64,000 bases of DNA from CAZBMD01 sp964493325 (GCA_964493325.1 CAZBMD010000008.1:1-64000), one strand, 5' to 3'; counted from the first letter of the stretch, positions 51,857 to 61,687 are shown. Translations and numbers: made by a program. The notes: generated from the sequence alone by a model not told the origin.

Positions 51857-52246
51857 CTACTCGCCTTTTTGTGACTCAAGATCCTGCTGAACTTTATTAA
51901 GCAAATCATTAATTCGTCGTTCTTTGACTTTTACTTCATCATACATGAAGACAAGATCTGGAACATACCGAGCCTTAATCGCCTTAGAAAGCGCAGTACG
52001 AATTGATGGTTTATATAATTTTAAGACTCTAAAAGCCTTATCAAAAGCCTCTTGGTCATTCTCGATAAATGATGCAAAAAACACATAGCAAATACCCGTA
52101 TCGGCAGAAAAATCAATCCGCGACGGGTAGACCTGTGCAACATCTTTTTCATCGGCAGCAATAGCTTGAATAAGCGTTGATATCTCTTTGAGAAAGAGGG
52201 ATTTTTTTTGCTCCCTCTTAATTTCATGAAGTTTTAATTTTTGCAT
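51857..52246 (-). CDS. rbfA: Ribosome-binding factor A
   Basis: A 30S maturation factor. It has 129 residues and a KH-like fold. The family pattern is visible: HEIKREQKKSLFLKEISTLI at the start, IDFSADTGICYVFFASF in the middle and ARYVPDLVFMYDEV near the end. It follows rpsU by 14 bp, keeping two ribosome-related genes together. Confidence 0.88.
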   Translation of the reverse strand: MQKLKLHEIKREQKKSLFLKEISTLIQAIAADEKDVAQVYPSRIDFSADTGICYVFFASFIENDQEAFDKAFRVLKLYKPSIRTALSKAIKARYVPDLVFMYDEVKVKERRINDLLNKVQQDLESQKGE

Positions 52247-52260
52247 GTACGTCTATCAAA

Positions 52261-52470
52261 CTACAAAAATTTGCTCTCAGCGGCTCTAAGAAAATTATTC
52301 TTAATCGCCCGCATCAAACGCTTGCGTCTTTTTTGCGTTGGTGGCTCATAGTAAACCTGTCGCTTCATGTCGCGAATAACACCTTCACGCTCAACTTTTT
52401 TCTTGAGCTGTTTGAGGCTTTTTTCAAGGTTTCCTGAAACCTGCAGTTCGATATTATATTTCTTTGCCAT
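52261..52470 (-). CDS. rpsU: Ribosomal protein S21
   Basis: A 69-residue basic small-subunit protein. The family motifs LEKSLKQLKKKVEREGVI and KRQVYYEPPTQKRRKR are intact. The start is ATG 52470; the open frame further upstream is untranslated leader. It heads the rpsU-rbfA-kdsD-pilD operon and has a well-formed promoter 62 bp upstream. Confidence 0.95.
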   Translation of the reverse strand: MAKKYNIELQVSGNLEKSLKQLKKKVEREGVIRDMKRQVYYEPPTQKRRKRLMRAIKNNFLRAAESKFL

Positions 52471-52531
52471 GCTTAAAAGCACCATCCTTAAAATCGAGAT
52501 TAAAGATAAACTTGTAATTTTACGTGTTCTT

Positions 52532-52560
52532 AGTCTATTCCAATTGAAATCAGTTGTCAA
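52532..52560 (-). promoter_or_regulatory. Sigma70-like promoter of the rpsU operon
   Basis: On the minus strand TTGACA (52560-52555), 17-bp spacer, TAGACT (52537-52532). Confidence 0.65.
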
Positions 52561-52606
52561 AGTTACCTGAAAGATACCAAGCTTGCGGTATCATCAACAG
52601 CCCCAT

Positions 52607-52641
52607 GGTTCGGAAGCCCAACAAAAAAGAGCTTCCGAACC
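52607..52641 (-). terminator. Hairpin after the last propeller gene
   Basis: GGTTCGGAAGC/GCTTCCGAACC 11-bp stem with a 13-nt loop, 20 bp after the minus-strand stop. No T-run follows on either strand; the T6 lies in the loop. A second short stem (GATACC/GGTATC, 52573-52592) follows. Confidence 0.5.
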
Positions 52642-52661
52642 TTTCCTTATAAATACTTTTA

Positions 52662-54809
52662 TTAAATCGACTCATCCCTCACAATGCCATCTATCGAAAG
52701 AACGGCTGCCCCTGAAATATTCACCGTTAAGTTACTACTGCTAGTCAAATTTCTGTTTCCAAATACAATCGATCGAGAACTTGCCTGAGGATTTGCATTT
52801 TTAGCCTGATTAACTGTATTCATAACAAGATCTACTGTTGATCCTCCTCCTCCTACAATGATTTTTGTGCCCGATGGATGCCAAGCAATTCCTTGACCAA
52901 ATACACTCACTGTAGCATTGCTTGTAACTAAAGACAGCGCCGTTCCTGTAAATCGATAAATAGACAAACCTGTAGTTGGATCACCAATAGCAAGAGCTGT
53001 CCCATCTGGCGACCATTTTATAGATCTGACATCTGAAAACGTTCCTAAACTAGTCACGGCAGATAACGATGTTCCGTTAAATCTATAAATACGAACATTA
53101 TTATTGTTAGCAAAACCACCTCCAGATGAGGCTCCTGTTCCTCCAAGAGCAATAAACTCACCGCTTGGCGACCATGATACCTCCTGAATTGAAGCGGAAA
53201 AACCCCCGAATGATTGGCTTGTTAGTGCTGTAAAAGATGTTCCGTTATAAGAATAAATACGAAACTGATTGGTATTTGCAAATCCTCCAGCTCCTGATAC
53301 AGCTTTATCTCCTCCAACTGCAAGAAACCGACCATCTGGAGACCATGTAAGAGAATTTACATGACCTCCAGCAGTATTTGTTGAATGATAATCTAGACTA
53401 ACAAAAGCTGAGAGCGTTTGACCATTGAACTTATAGGTACGAATAGAAAAAGCATCTGCAAAACCACCAAATCCAGCTACAAAGGCTTGTCCAGCGTTTG
53501 AAAAAAGTTTTCCATCAGGAGACCATTCAACCGTTAGAACGTCATCCGGATTACCCATATCTAAACTTGTAATGAATGTTAAAACTGAGCCATTAAAACC
53601 ATAAATATACATATCATTATCGCCAGCAGGCCCAGTACTCAAATCCTTTCCCAGCGCTAAAAATTTACCATCTGGCGACCATCTAACCGAGTTAGGCTGG
53701 AAAGCGTTATATTGGCTTGTTACTGTTGTTAATGTTGATGTTCCGATGCGATAGATACGAAGTTGATCGGTCGTTGCAAATCCAGAGCTGCCACCAGCTG
53801 TAGCACTAGAACCTGCAACGGCCAAAAATAGACCTCCTGGAGAGACATCAACACTTGTAATAACTCCTGAACCATAACTCCTACTTGTTGATATTGTTAA
53901 ACTTGTAGGGACTGTTTCTGATTTACTGTACCAATTATTTTTGTTATCTATCAAAAGTTGACCCGTTGTTAAGCGCATTCCCGAAGAAGTTGTATACAGC
54001 GATATCCAATTCATATTAATAGTTGATGTTTTATCCTGAAGAATAAGAATATTTTCTGTCGTTGTTGTTGGAACAAATGAAAAAGAGGTTCCAACATCAA
54101 ATGTCAGGGTACTACCAGGTGCTATAAAACTTGCTACTGGCGAGCTATAAATAAATGCAGACGTTCCTGTGAATACAAAATCATTGTGAATAAAAAGATG
54201 CCCACGATTAAAACTAAAATCATTTTGTGCCGCCAAGACTGAATTATCAAAGGCAAGCATAGATCTATGAGAAGCTAATTTTATACAACTATTCAAAGGA
54301 TTATTTCGTTTGTTATAAATAACAATATTTTTTACAGTCAGCGTAACATCATGATCAACAAATATCTGTGAGTTTTCGCCAATTTCTAACATATTTCCTT
54401 GACCATCAATAATCGTATCATCAGATATATGAATAACTTTTGATGCTGGAATTGAAAGATCTCCGTTTAAAATAATCGCTCGGCCTCGACCTCTAATTTT
54501 CCCCCCGCTTGACCATGTCACCGCAGAGTCTAGCACTAGATCCTTGAGCAGCTGCAATTCGCCTGTTTCACGCAAATCGATGGCGCCAGATACTGAAACA
54601 AGAGTATCAAGCGTTGCCTTTGCTGTAGGCTTGATGGTAAAGCCGTCATTCATACGCACATAACCGAGAGCACTTTCTCCGTCACTAAAAACATGATGTT
54701 GCGTTTTATAGACTATACCTGCGGTACCATTTAAGTTTGAACTAAAGATTGAACCCTGCCAAGCCAAACTAGCAACCAGCAAGGCAAGTTTGACAATCTG
54801 TCTCTTCAT
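52662..54809 (-). CDS. Exported beta-helix plus seven-bladed WD40-like propeller protein (array copy 1)
   Basis: A 715-residue protein. The signal peptide spans about 1-23. Residues about 25-290 are Val/Ile/Asn/Ser-rich repeats predicted to form a pectate-lyase-like beta-helix (DTIIDGQGNMLEIG, HDVTLTVKNIVIYN). Seven propeller blades then carry the pattern (S/A)(V/I).WSPDGKFLA(V/L)GG with R(I/V)YSFNG. A short C-terminal strand set (SRSIVFGN to DGIVRDES) closes it. ATG 54809 has GGGAG; the open frame upstream has no ribosome site. Part of the DNA is identical to copy 3. I know no family with exactly this combination; it is probably secreted or on the surface. Confidence 0.82.
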   Translation of the reverse strand: MKRQIVKLALLVASLAWQGSIFSSNLNGTAGIVYKTQHHVFSDGESALGYVRMNDGFTIKPTAKATLDTLVSVSGAIDLRETGELQLLKDLVLDSAVTWSSGGKIRGRGRAIILNGDLSIPASKVIHISDDTIIDGQGNMLEIGENSQIFVDHDVTLTVKNIVIYNKRNNPLNSCIKLASHRSMLAFDNSVLAAQNDFSFNRGHLFIHNDFVFTGTSAFIYSSPVASFIAPGSTLTFDVGTSFSFVPTTTTENILILQDKTSTINMNWISLYTTSSGMRLTTGQLLIDNKNNWYSKSETVPTSLTISTSRSYGSGVITSVDVSPGGLFLAVAGSSATAGGSSGFATTDQLRIYRIGTSTLTTVTSQYNAFQPNSVRWSPDGKFLALGKDLSTGPAGDNDMYIYGFNGSVLTFITSLDMGNPDDVLTVEWSPDGKLFSNAGQAFVAGFGGFADAFSIRTYKFNGQTLSAFVSLDYHSTNTAGGHVNSLTWSPDGRFLAVGGDKAVSGAGGFANTNQFRIYSYNGTSFTALTSQSFGGFSASIQEVSWSPSGEFIALGGTGASSGGGFANNNNVRIYRFNGTSLSAVTSLGTFSDVRSIKWSPDGTALAIGDPTTGLSIYRFTGTALSLVTSNATVSVFGQGIAWHPSGTKIIVGGGGSTVDLVMNTVNQAKNANPQASSRSIVFGNRNLTSSSNLTVNISGAAVLSIDGIVRDESI
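54037..54400. repeat. 364-bp block identical to 58546-58909
   Basis: Compared base by base by eye, this block in array copy 1 and 58546-58909 in copy 3 are the same, bounded by single differences. The sequence on both sides is clearly diverged. The block encodes the middle of the beta-helix domain. Confidence 0.85.
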
Positions 54810-54864
54810 TTTTTCTCCCATCAACAAAATGCTTATCAAAAAGCTTCTTGAACACCTTAACAAT

Positions 54865-54912
54865 AAAATAGACCGGAAGGCCAATTATTCGTTAGCACAT
54901 CCGATCTATTTT
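54865..54912 (-). terminator. Terminator of array copy 2
   Basis: A 13-position stem (54865-54877 with 54900-54912, one mismatch), with T-rich sequence on the minus strand, 31 bp after the stop. Confidence 0.6.
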
Positions 54913-54942
54913 ACTGGTCATACCAAAACTTAAACCTAGCTG

Positions 54943-57147
54943 TTACACAGAATCATCTCTCACTATTCCATTTATTATTACCTGTGCAGCTCCTTGGATA
55001 GCAACGTCCAAATTGGCACTTGCTCCTACAGCGCTGTTTCCAAAAATAAGACTACGTGACACGGCCTGAGGAGAAGAGGTACTTGTATAATTTATAGAAT
55101 AAAGACGAACTTCGTCTGTATTACTAAATCCACCAGATGGATTAACAGGATCCCTTCCGCTAACAGCAAGTACAGAACCCCTTGGATGCCAAATTAGCCC
55201 ATCGATAAAATTAGTCGCACTACCATTACCGTATGCTTTACTTGCCAACGGGGTCAAGGAAGATCCATTAAATAAATAAATACGTAGCTCATTGGTAGAA
55301 GGAAATCCTCCAACAGCAGAAGGAGATCTACCTCCAACTGCAAGCAATGTGCCATCTGGAGACCAATCAACTGCAAAAACAGCTGGTGATACCGTCCCAT
55401 AATCTTGGCTTGTAATGGGAGTCAGCGTTATTCCATTAAAACTATAAACTCGGACTTCGTTAGAATTTGCAAAACCGCCACTTGCAGCTGTTGAAGACCC
55501 TGCAATTGCAATAAAATTTCCGTCTCTAGACCATCGCAACGTATTAACGCCACCCGAATAAGCTTGACTAGTAAGAGCTGTAAGCGTTAAGCCATCAAAA
55601 CTATAAATGCGAAATTCATTAGTATTTGCAAAGCCTCCCACAGCAGCAGCTCCATTTCCACCTATTGCAAGATATTTGCCACTGGGGTGCCATCCCAGCC
55701 ACTCTATATCAGTACCATAATCCCTGCTCGTAAGAGCCGTTAATGACACACCATCAAAACTATAAATACGAAATTCATCGGTATTACCAAATCCTCCACC
55801 TGCAATAGGATTTGTTCCGGCTACCGCAAGAAACTTACCATCAGGGCTCCATTCAACAAAATTAACCACACTAGTTGGTCCACCATACGACCGACTTGTT
55901 ACCGCTGTAAGATTTGCTCCATCAAAACTATATACTCTAATTTGATTGGTATTGAGAAAACCACCAACAGATGCAGCATTATCTCCTCCTAAGGCTAAAT
56001 ACCTGGTATCCGGAGACCATCCTGCACCAACAACTCGAGCCCCATAAGGGCTACTTGTAACGGTTGTAAGAGTACTCCCATTAAAACTATATAACCGTAT
56101 GTTATCTGTATTGTTAAAACCGCCTTGCCCCTTGGCAGGCTTTTCACCCGCAATAGTCAGAATTTTACCGTCAGGAGTCCAATCAACCCAATTAACTGTC
56201 TGCCCGGTTGAATACCCCACGCTTGTCAACGAGGACAATGTCGACAAAGTACCTCCGGTATTTGTGTTGAGTGTAACCTTGTTCTCAAAAATTAGCCGAC
56301 CTTTTGTCAGTCGCATTCCTGATGCAGTCGTATTAAGCGTACACCCATTCAAATGCAATGTTGATGTTTGTGCTTGTAATACAAACAGCTGATCAATTGT
56401 AGTTGTTGGCGAAAAAGTAAAAGATGTACCTATATCAAATAATAGGCGCCCATTCGGGGCAATATAACTGGGAGCGGCAGAGTTATAAATAAAAGCAGAT
56501 GTTCCAGTAAAAATTACGTCATTGTAAAAATACATCTGTCCCTGAGCCATAATAATATCATTAGCCAGCGCAAGGACCGCATTATCAAACGCAAGACGAC
56601 CACGGTTGCCACCAATTTTTAAACACCCATTAGTCAGACTATTTTTTGTATTACGCACCACAAGATTGCGTAATGTCAGTGTCACGTTATTATCAACAAA
56701 TATCTGTGCATTATTACCGAAAAATAACGTATTACCTTTACCTTCAATAACAGTATCTCCAGAGATATGAATAATCTTTGACGGCGGAATAGACAGCTGA
56801 TTATTCAAAATTAACGCATGACCACGACCATTTATATATCCTCCACTCGACCAGGTCACGCGAGAATCAAGCTCCAAATCACTAATTAACTGAAGAACAC
56901 CTGTTTCTCTTAAATCAATACCGCCCGATACAGTCATAAAAGTATCCAGCGTCGCTTTTGCTGCAGGCTTAACAGTAAAACCACCATTCATCCGTACATA
57001 ACCACGTGCGCTCTCTCCATTACTAAACACATGATGTTGTGTTTTATAAACAATCGCTGCCGTACCATCTAAATTTGAATTAAAAGCAAAATGCTGCCAT
57101 CCTAAAATCACCAGGAAAATATTAAAAATTAAAAAATTTCCCTTCAT
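54943..57147 (-). CDS. Exported beta-helix plus propeller protein (array copy 2)
   Basis: A 734-residue protein with the same plan as the others and the most diverged of the four. The signal peptide spans about 1-22, the beta-helix domain about 23-290, and seven blades about 300-690. The blades here are more regular: each has GGF.NT(N/D)E(F/V)R(I/V)YSFDG followed by LTALTS. The start has AGGAGG. It lies 26 bp after copy 3 with no terminator between, so both may share a transcript. Confidence 0.82.
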   Translation of the reverse strand: MKGNFLIFNIFLVILGWQHFAFNSNLDGTAAIVYKTQHHVFSNGESARGYVRMNGGFTVKPAAKATLDTFMTVSGGIDLRETGVLQLISDLELDSRVTWSSGGYINGRGHALILNNQLSIPPSKIIHISGDTVIEGKGNTLFFGNNAQIFVDNNVTLTLRNLVVRNTKNSLTNGCLKIGGNRGRLAFDNAVLALANDIIMAQGQMYFYNDVIFTGTSAFIYNSAAPSYIAPNGRLLFDIGTSFTFSPTTTIDQLFVLQAQTSTLHLNGCTLNTTASGMRLTKGRLIFENKVTLNTNTGGTLSTLSSLTSVGYSTGQTVNWVDWTPDGKILTIAGEKPAKGQGGFNNTDNIRLYSFNGSTLTTVTSSPYGARVVGAGWSPDTRYLALGGDNAASVGGFLNTNQIRVYSFDGANLTAVTSRSYGGPTSVVNFVEWSPDGKFLAVAGTNPIAGGGFGNTDEFRIYSFDGVSLTALTSRDYGTDIEWLGWHPSGKYLAIGGNGAAAVGGFANTNEFRIYSFDGLTLTALTSQAYSGGVNTLRWSRDGNFIAIAGSSTAASGGFANSNEVRVYSFNGITLTPITSQDYGTVSPAVFAVDWSPDGTLLAVGGRSPSAVGGFPSTNELRIYLFNGSSLTPLASKAYGNGSATNFIDGLIWHPRGSVLAVSGRDPVNPSGGFSNTDEVRLYSINYTSTSSPQAVSRSLIFGNSAVGASANLDVAIQGAAQVIINGIVRDDSV

Positions 57148-57173
57148 TCATTTCTCCTCCTATCGCCTTATCA

Positions 57174-59318
57174 TTAAATTGATTCATCACTCACAATACC
57201 ATCTATTGTAAGAACAGCTGCGCCTAAAATTTCCACTCCTAAATTACTACTGCTCGTCAAATTTTTATTTCCAAATACAATCGATCGAGAATATGCTTGA
57301 GGGTCAGAGTTTTTTGCCTGATTGATTGAATAAAGAATAAAATCTACTGCTGAACCAACACCTCCTGAGATAATTTTTTTTCCTGAAGGATGCCATACGA
57401 GACCTTGGCCTGCAACGACAACTGTAGAATCGCTTGCAACAAAAGATAGCGCTGACCCTGTGAATCGATAGAGATTAAGTCCCGCACTTCCATCACCAAT
57501 CGCAAGAGCTGTCCCATCTGGCGACCATTTGATCGATCTAACATCTGAAAACGTTCCTAGACTAGTCACGGCAGATAACGATGTTCCGTTAAATCTATAA
57601 ATACGAACATTATTATTGTTAGCAAAACCACCTCCAGATGAGGCTCCCGATCCTCCAAGAGCAACAAACTCACCGCTTGGCGACCATGATACCTCTTTAA
57701 TTGAAGCAGAAAAACCCCCGAACGATTGGCTTGTTAGCGCTGTAAAAGATGCTCCATCATAAGAATAAATACGTAATTGATCTGTATTAGCAAATCCTCC
57801 AGCTCCGGAGATAGCACCGCGCCCTCCAACTGCAAGAAACCGACCATCTGGAGACCAGGCAAGAGAATTTACATGACCCCCTGTAGTATTGGTAGAGTGA
57901 TGGTCAAGAGCAACTAAAGGTGAAAGAACTTGTCCATTAAATGTGTATGTTCGTATAGAAAAAGCACTTGCAAAACCACCAGATCCCCCTGCAAAAGCTT
58001 GTCCTGAGACTGATAAAAGCTTCCCATCTGGAGACCATTCAATTGTTTCAACATCATCTGGCAATCCCATATCAAGACTGGCTATATTGCTTAAAACTGA
58101 ACCATTGAATCCATAAACATAAACGTCATCACCTCCTGCAGGGCCAGAGCTAAAATCTTTTCCTATCGCCAAAAATTTACCATCAGGAGACCATCTAACT
58201 GCATTAATAATAAAAGGACTATACTGACTTGTTACCGTTGTTAAGGTTGATGTTCCCATGCGATAAATACGCACCTCATCGGCAGTTGCAAAACCAGAAC
58301 TACCGCCTGCTGTAGGAATAAAACCTGCTACAGCCAAAAAATCACCTCCTGGTGAGAAATCAACAGAATAAACATCATTACCATAACTTCTACTCGTTGA
58401 TATTGTTAAACTTGTAGGTATTGTTTCTGATTTACTGTACCAATTATTTTTGTTATCTATTACCAGTCGACCATTTGTTAACCTCATTCCTGAGGATGTC
58501 GTGAATAATGAGATCCAATTCATATTAATGGTTGACGTTTTATCTTGAAGAATAAGAATATTTTCTGTCGTTGTTGTTGGAACAAATGAAAAAGAGGTTC
58601 CAACATCAAATGTCAGGGTACTACCAGGTGCTATAAAACTTGCTACTGGCGAGCTATAAATAAATGCAGACGTTCCTGTGAATACAAAATCATTGTGAAT
58701 AAAAAGATGCCCACGATTAAAACTAAAATCATTTTGTGCCGCCAAGACTGAATTATCAAAGGCAAGCATAGATCTATGAGAAGCTAATTTTATACAACTA
58801 TTCAAAGGATTATTTCGTTTGTTATAAATAACAATATTTTTTACAGTCAGCGTAACATCATGATCAACAAATATCTGTGAGTTTTCGCCAATTTCTAACA
58901 TATTTCCTTTACCATCAATAATCGTATCATCAGATATATGAATAACTTTTGATGCTGGGATTGACAAATTCCCTCGTAAAATAATAGCTTTTCCTCGTCC
59001 TCTAATTTTTCCACCACTTGACCATGTCACTCCAGAATCAAGCACTAAGTCATTAAGAAGCTGCAGTTCTCCTGTTTCACGTAAATCAATAGCCCCAGAA
59101 ACTGAAATAAGCGTATCAAGTGTAGCTTTTGCTGTAGGCTTTATTGTGAAGCCGTTATTCATGCGCACATAGCCAAGCGCACTCTCTCCGTCACTAAAAA
59201 CATGATGTTGAGTTTTATAAACAATCCCAGCCGTACCATTGAGATTTGAACTAAAAGTAAAACCATGCCAAGTAAAGTTAGCTAACAACAATAAAACTTG
59301 TACCCCTTTAATTCTCAT
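57174..59318 (-). CDS. Exported beta-helix plus propeller protein (array copy 3)
   Basis: A 714-residue protein. The signal peptide spans about 1-22 and ends near FTFSS. The N-terminal domain is nearly the same as in copies 1 and 4, and seven blades follow. Of several in-frame starts (GTG 59327, ATG 59324, ATG 59318), ATG 59318 is best spaced from AAGGAG. A 364-bp DNA block matches copy 1 exactly and a 161-bp block matches copy 4 exactly, so this copy is a mosaic with its neighbours. Confidence 0.82.
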   Translation of the reverse strand: MRIKGVQVLLLLANFTWHGFTFSSNLNGTAGIVYKTQHHVFSDGESALGYVRMNNGFTIKPTAKATLDTLISVSGAIDLRETGELQLLNDLVLDSGVTWSSGGKIRGRGKAIILRGNLSIPASKVIHISDDTIIDGKGNMLEIGENSQIFVDHDVTLTVKNIVIYNKRNNPLNSCIKLASHRSMLAFDNSVLAAQNDFSFNRGHLFIHNDFVFTGTSAFIYSSPVASFIAPGSTLTFDVGTSFSFVPTTTTENILILQDKTSTINMNWISLFTTSSGMRLTNGRLVIDNKNNWYSKSETIPTSLTISTSRSYGNDVYSVDFSPGGDFLAVAGFIPTAGGSSGFATADEVRIYRMGTSTLTTVTSQYSPFIINAVRWSPDGKFLAIGKDFSSGPAGGDDVYVYGFNGSVLSNIASLDMGLPDDVETIEWSPDGKLLSVSGQAFAGGSGGFASAFSIRTYTFNGQVLSPLVALDHHSTNTTGGHVNSLAWSPDGRFLAVGGRGAISGAGGFANTDQLRIYSYDGASFTALTSQSFGGFSASIKEVSWSPSGEFVALGGSGASSGGGFANNNNVRIYRFNGTSLSAVTSLGTFSDVRSIKWSPDGTALAIGDGSAGLNLYRFTGSALSFVASDSTVVVAGQGLVWHPSGKKIISGGVGSAVDFILYSINQAKNSDPQAYSRSIVFGNKNLTSSSNLGVEILGAAVLTIDGIVSDESI
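57971..58131. repeat. 161-bp block identical to 60245-60405
   Basis: Array copies 3 and 4 share this stretch without a difference. It encodes blade 3 and the end of blade 2 of the propeller. Sequence on both sides differs. Confidence 0.85.
58546..58909. repeat. 364-bp block identical to 54037-54400
   Basis: Partner of the block in array copy 1, 4.5 kb away in the same orientation, with the more diverged copy 2 in between. Confidence 0.85.
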
Positions 59319-59384
59319 TTTCATCACTCCTTCTTAATAAAAACAACTCAATCCACTCTTAAACTTCTTAACTACAAATTAGAC

Positions 59385-59419
59385 AGAAAGCTCTGCAGGA
59401 AAATTCTGCAGAGCTTTCT
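59385..59419 (-). terminator. Terminator of array copy 4
   Basis: A perfect 14-bp stem AGAAAGCTCTGCAG/CTGCAGAGCTTTCT with a 7-nt loop, 28 bp after the copy 4 stop. Confidence 0.75.
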
Positions 59420-59447
59420 ATCTAGTTTGAATTGATTTATAGTAACG

Positions 59448-61592
59448 TTACACTGATTCATCACTCACAAAGCCATCTAACGTGATATGAGCTGCGCCTA
59501 ATATTTCAACACCAAGATTACTAGCACTTGTTAGATTTTTATTTCCAAATACAATCGATCGAGAATACGCCTGAGGGTTTGCATTTTTAGCCTGATTAAC
59601 AGTATTCATAGCAATATCTACTGTTGATCCACCTCCAGCTACAATGATTTTTTTGCCCGATGGATGCCAAGCAATTCCCTGACCCACAACATCAATGGTA
59701 GCATCGCTTGTAACCAAAGAAAGAGCTGTTCCTGTAAATCGATAGAGATTAAGTCCTGTACTTGGATCACCAATAGCAAGCGTTGTCCCATCTGGCGACC
59801 ATTTTATAGATCTGACATCTGAAAACGTTCCTAGACTAGTGACTGCAACCAGCGATGTTCCGTTAAATCTATAAATACGAACATTATTATTATTAGCAAA
59901 GCCACCCCCCGATGAGGCACCTGTTCCTCCAATAGCAATAAACTCACCACTAGGAGACCATGACACCTCCTGAATTGAAGCCGAAACCCCACCAAACGAT
60001 TGGCTTGTTAAAGCTGTAAAAGAAGTTCCGTTATAAGAATAAATACGCAACTGATCCTTATTTGCAAATCCGCCAGCCCCGGACACCGCTTTATTTCCGC
60101 CAACAGCAAGAAACCGACCATCTGGAGACCATGTAAGAGAATTCACTTGACCACCCGTCGTATCTGTTGAATGATAATCTAAGCTGACAAAAGCTGAGAG
60201 CGTTTGCCCATTAAACTTATAAGTACGAATAGAAAAAGCATCTCCAAAACCACCAGATCCCCCTGCAAAAGCTTGTCCTGAGACTGATAAAAGCTTCCCA
60301 TCTGGAGACCATTCAATTGTTTCAACATCATCTGGCAATCCCATATCAAGACTGGCTATATTGCTTAAAACTGAACCATTGAATCCATAAACATAAACGT
60401 CATCATCGCCAACAGGGCCATCGCTAATATCCTTACCTAAAGCTAAAAACTTACCATCGGGCGACCATCGAACCGAATTTGGCAGCGTAGAGTTATGTTG
60501 ACTTGTTACAGTTGTTAATGTTGAAGCTCCAATCCGATAGATACGCAGTTCATCGGTAGTTGCAAATCCAGAGCTATCACCAGCAACAGCAGAAATACCA
60601 GCTACTGCTAAAAATTGACCCCCTGGAGAAATGTCAACAGAATTAATGCTACCACCATAACTTCTACTCGTTGATATTGTTAAACTTGTAGGAATTGTTT
60701 CAGTTTTACTATGCCAATCATTCTTATTATCTATCAAAAGACGCCCAGTTGTTAAACGCATTCCCGAAGAAGTGGTGTAAAGCGAGATACCATTTGTATA
60801 GATAATTGATGATTTATCTTGCAGAATAAATATATTCTCTGTTGTTGATGTTGGAGCGAACGAAAAAGAACTTCCAATATCAAATGTTAATGCACTGCCA
60901 GGCGCCACAAAACTTGCTACTGGTGATGTATAAATAAATGCAGACGTTCCTGTGAATACAAAATCATTATGAATAAAAAGATGCCCACGATTAAAACTAA
61001 AATCATTTTGCGCAGCCAAGACTGAATTATCAAAGGCAAGCATTGATCGATGAGAAGCTAACTTAATACAGCTATTAAGCTGATTATTTCGTTTGTTATA
61101 AATGACAATATTTTTCATAGTCAGCGTAACATCATGGTCAACAAAGATCTGTGCATGCTCACCAAATTCCAACTTATTTCCTTGACCATCAATAATTGTA
61201 TCATCAGAAATATGAATAATTTTTGATGCTGGAATAGAAAGATTTCCATTTAAAATAATTGCTCGACCTCGGCCTCTAATCTTTCCACCACTTGACCATG
61301 TCACTCCAGAATCAAGTACAAGATCTTTGAGAAGCTGCAGCTCTCCTGTTTCACGTAAATCAATAGATCCAGATACAGAGATCAATGTATCAAGTGTTGC
61401 TTTTGCCGTTGGTTTGATAGTAAAACCTCCCCCCATGCGTACATATCCAAGCGCACTTTCTCCGTCACTAAAAACATGATGTTGCGTTTTGTAGACTATA
61501 CCTGCGGTACCATTTAGGTTTGAGCTAAAAGCAGACTGCTGCCACGATATACTGACAAGCAATAAAATCGCCTTCAAAATATGTCTCTTCAT
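59448..61592 (-). CDS. Exported beta-helix plus propeller protein (array copy 4)
   Basis: A 714-residue protein and the first of the array in the direction of transcription. The signal peptide spans about 1-22 (ending SAFSS). The beta-helix domain has the same DTLISVSGSIDLRETGELQLL opening seen in copies 1 and 3. Seven blades and the closing SRSIVFGNKNLTSASNLG segment follow. GGGAG stands 8 nt before ATG 61592. It has its own promoter and terminator, so it may be expressed apart from copies 3 and 2. Confidence 0.82.
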   Translation of the reverse strand: MKRHILKAILLLVSISWQQSAFSSNLNGTAGIVYKTQHHVFSDGESALGYVRMGGGFTIKPTAKATLDTLISVSGSIDLRETGELQLLKDLVLDSGVTWSSGGKIRGRGRAIILNGNLSIPASKIIHISDDTIIDGQGNKLEFGEHAQIFVDHDVTLTMKNIVIYNKRNNQLNSCIKLASHRSMLAFDNSVLAAQNDFSFNRGHLFIHNDFVFTGTSAFIYTSPVASFVAPGSALTFDIGSSFSFAPTSTTENIFILQDKSSIIYTNGISLYTTSSGMRLTTGRLLIDNKNDWHSKTETIPTSLTISTSRSYGGSINSVDISPGGQFLAVAGISAVAGDSSGFATTDELRIYRIGASTLTTVTSQHNSTLPNSVRWSPDGKFLALGKDISDGPVGDDDVYVYGFNGSVLSNIASLDMGLPDDVETIEWSPDGKLLSVSGQAFAGGSGGFGDAFSIRTYKFNGQTLSAFVSLDYHSTDTTGGQVNSLTWSPDGRFLAVGGNKAVSGAGGFANKDQLRIYSYNGTSFTALTSQSFGGVSASIQEVSWSPSGEFIAIGGTGASSGGGFANNNNVRIYRFNGTSLVAVTSLGTFSDVRSIKWSPDGTTLAIGDPSTGLNLYRFTGTALSLVTSDATIDVVGQGIAWHPSGKKIIVAGGGSTVDIAMNTVNQAKNANPQAYSRSIVFGNKNLTSASNLGVEILGAAHITLDGFVSDESV
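60245..60405. repeat. 161-bp block identical to 57971-58131
   Basis: Partner of the block in array copy 3, same orientation, 2.27 kb away. Confidence 0.85.
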
Positions 61593-61687
61593 CCTTCTTT
61601 CTCCCTTTTCTGATAAAAATTTTATTCAAAAATCTCTTGCACGCTACTTCCCAAATATTTAAATTTTCTTTCACTAACAACTTAATC

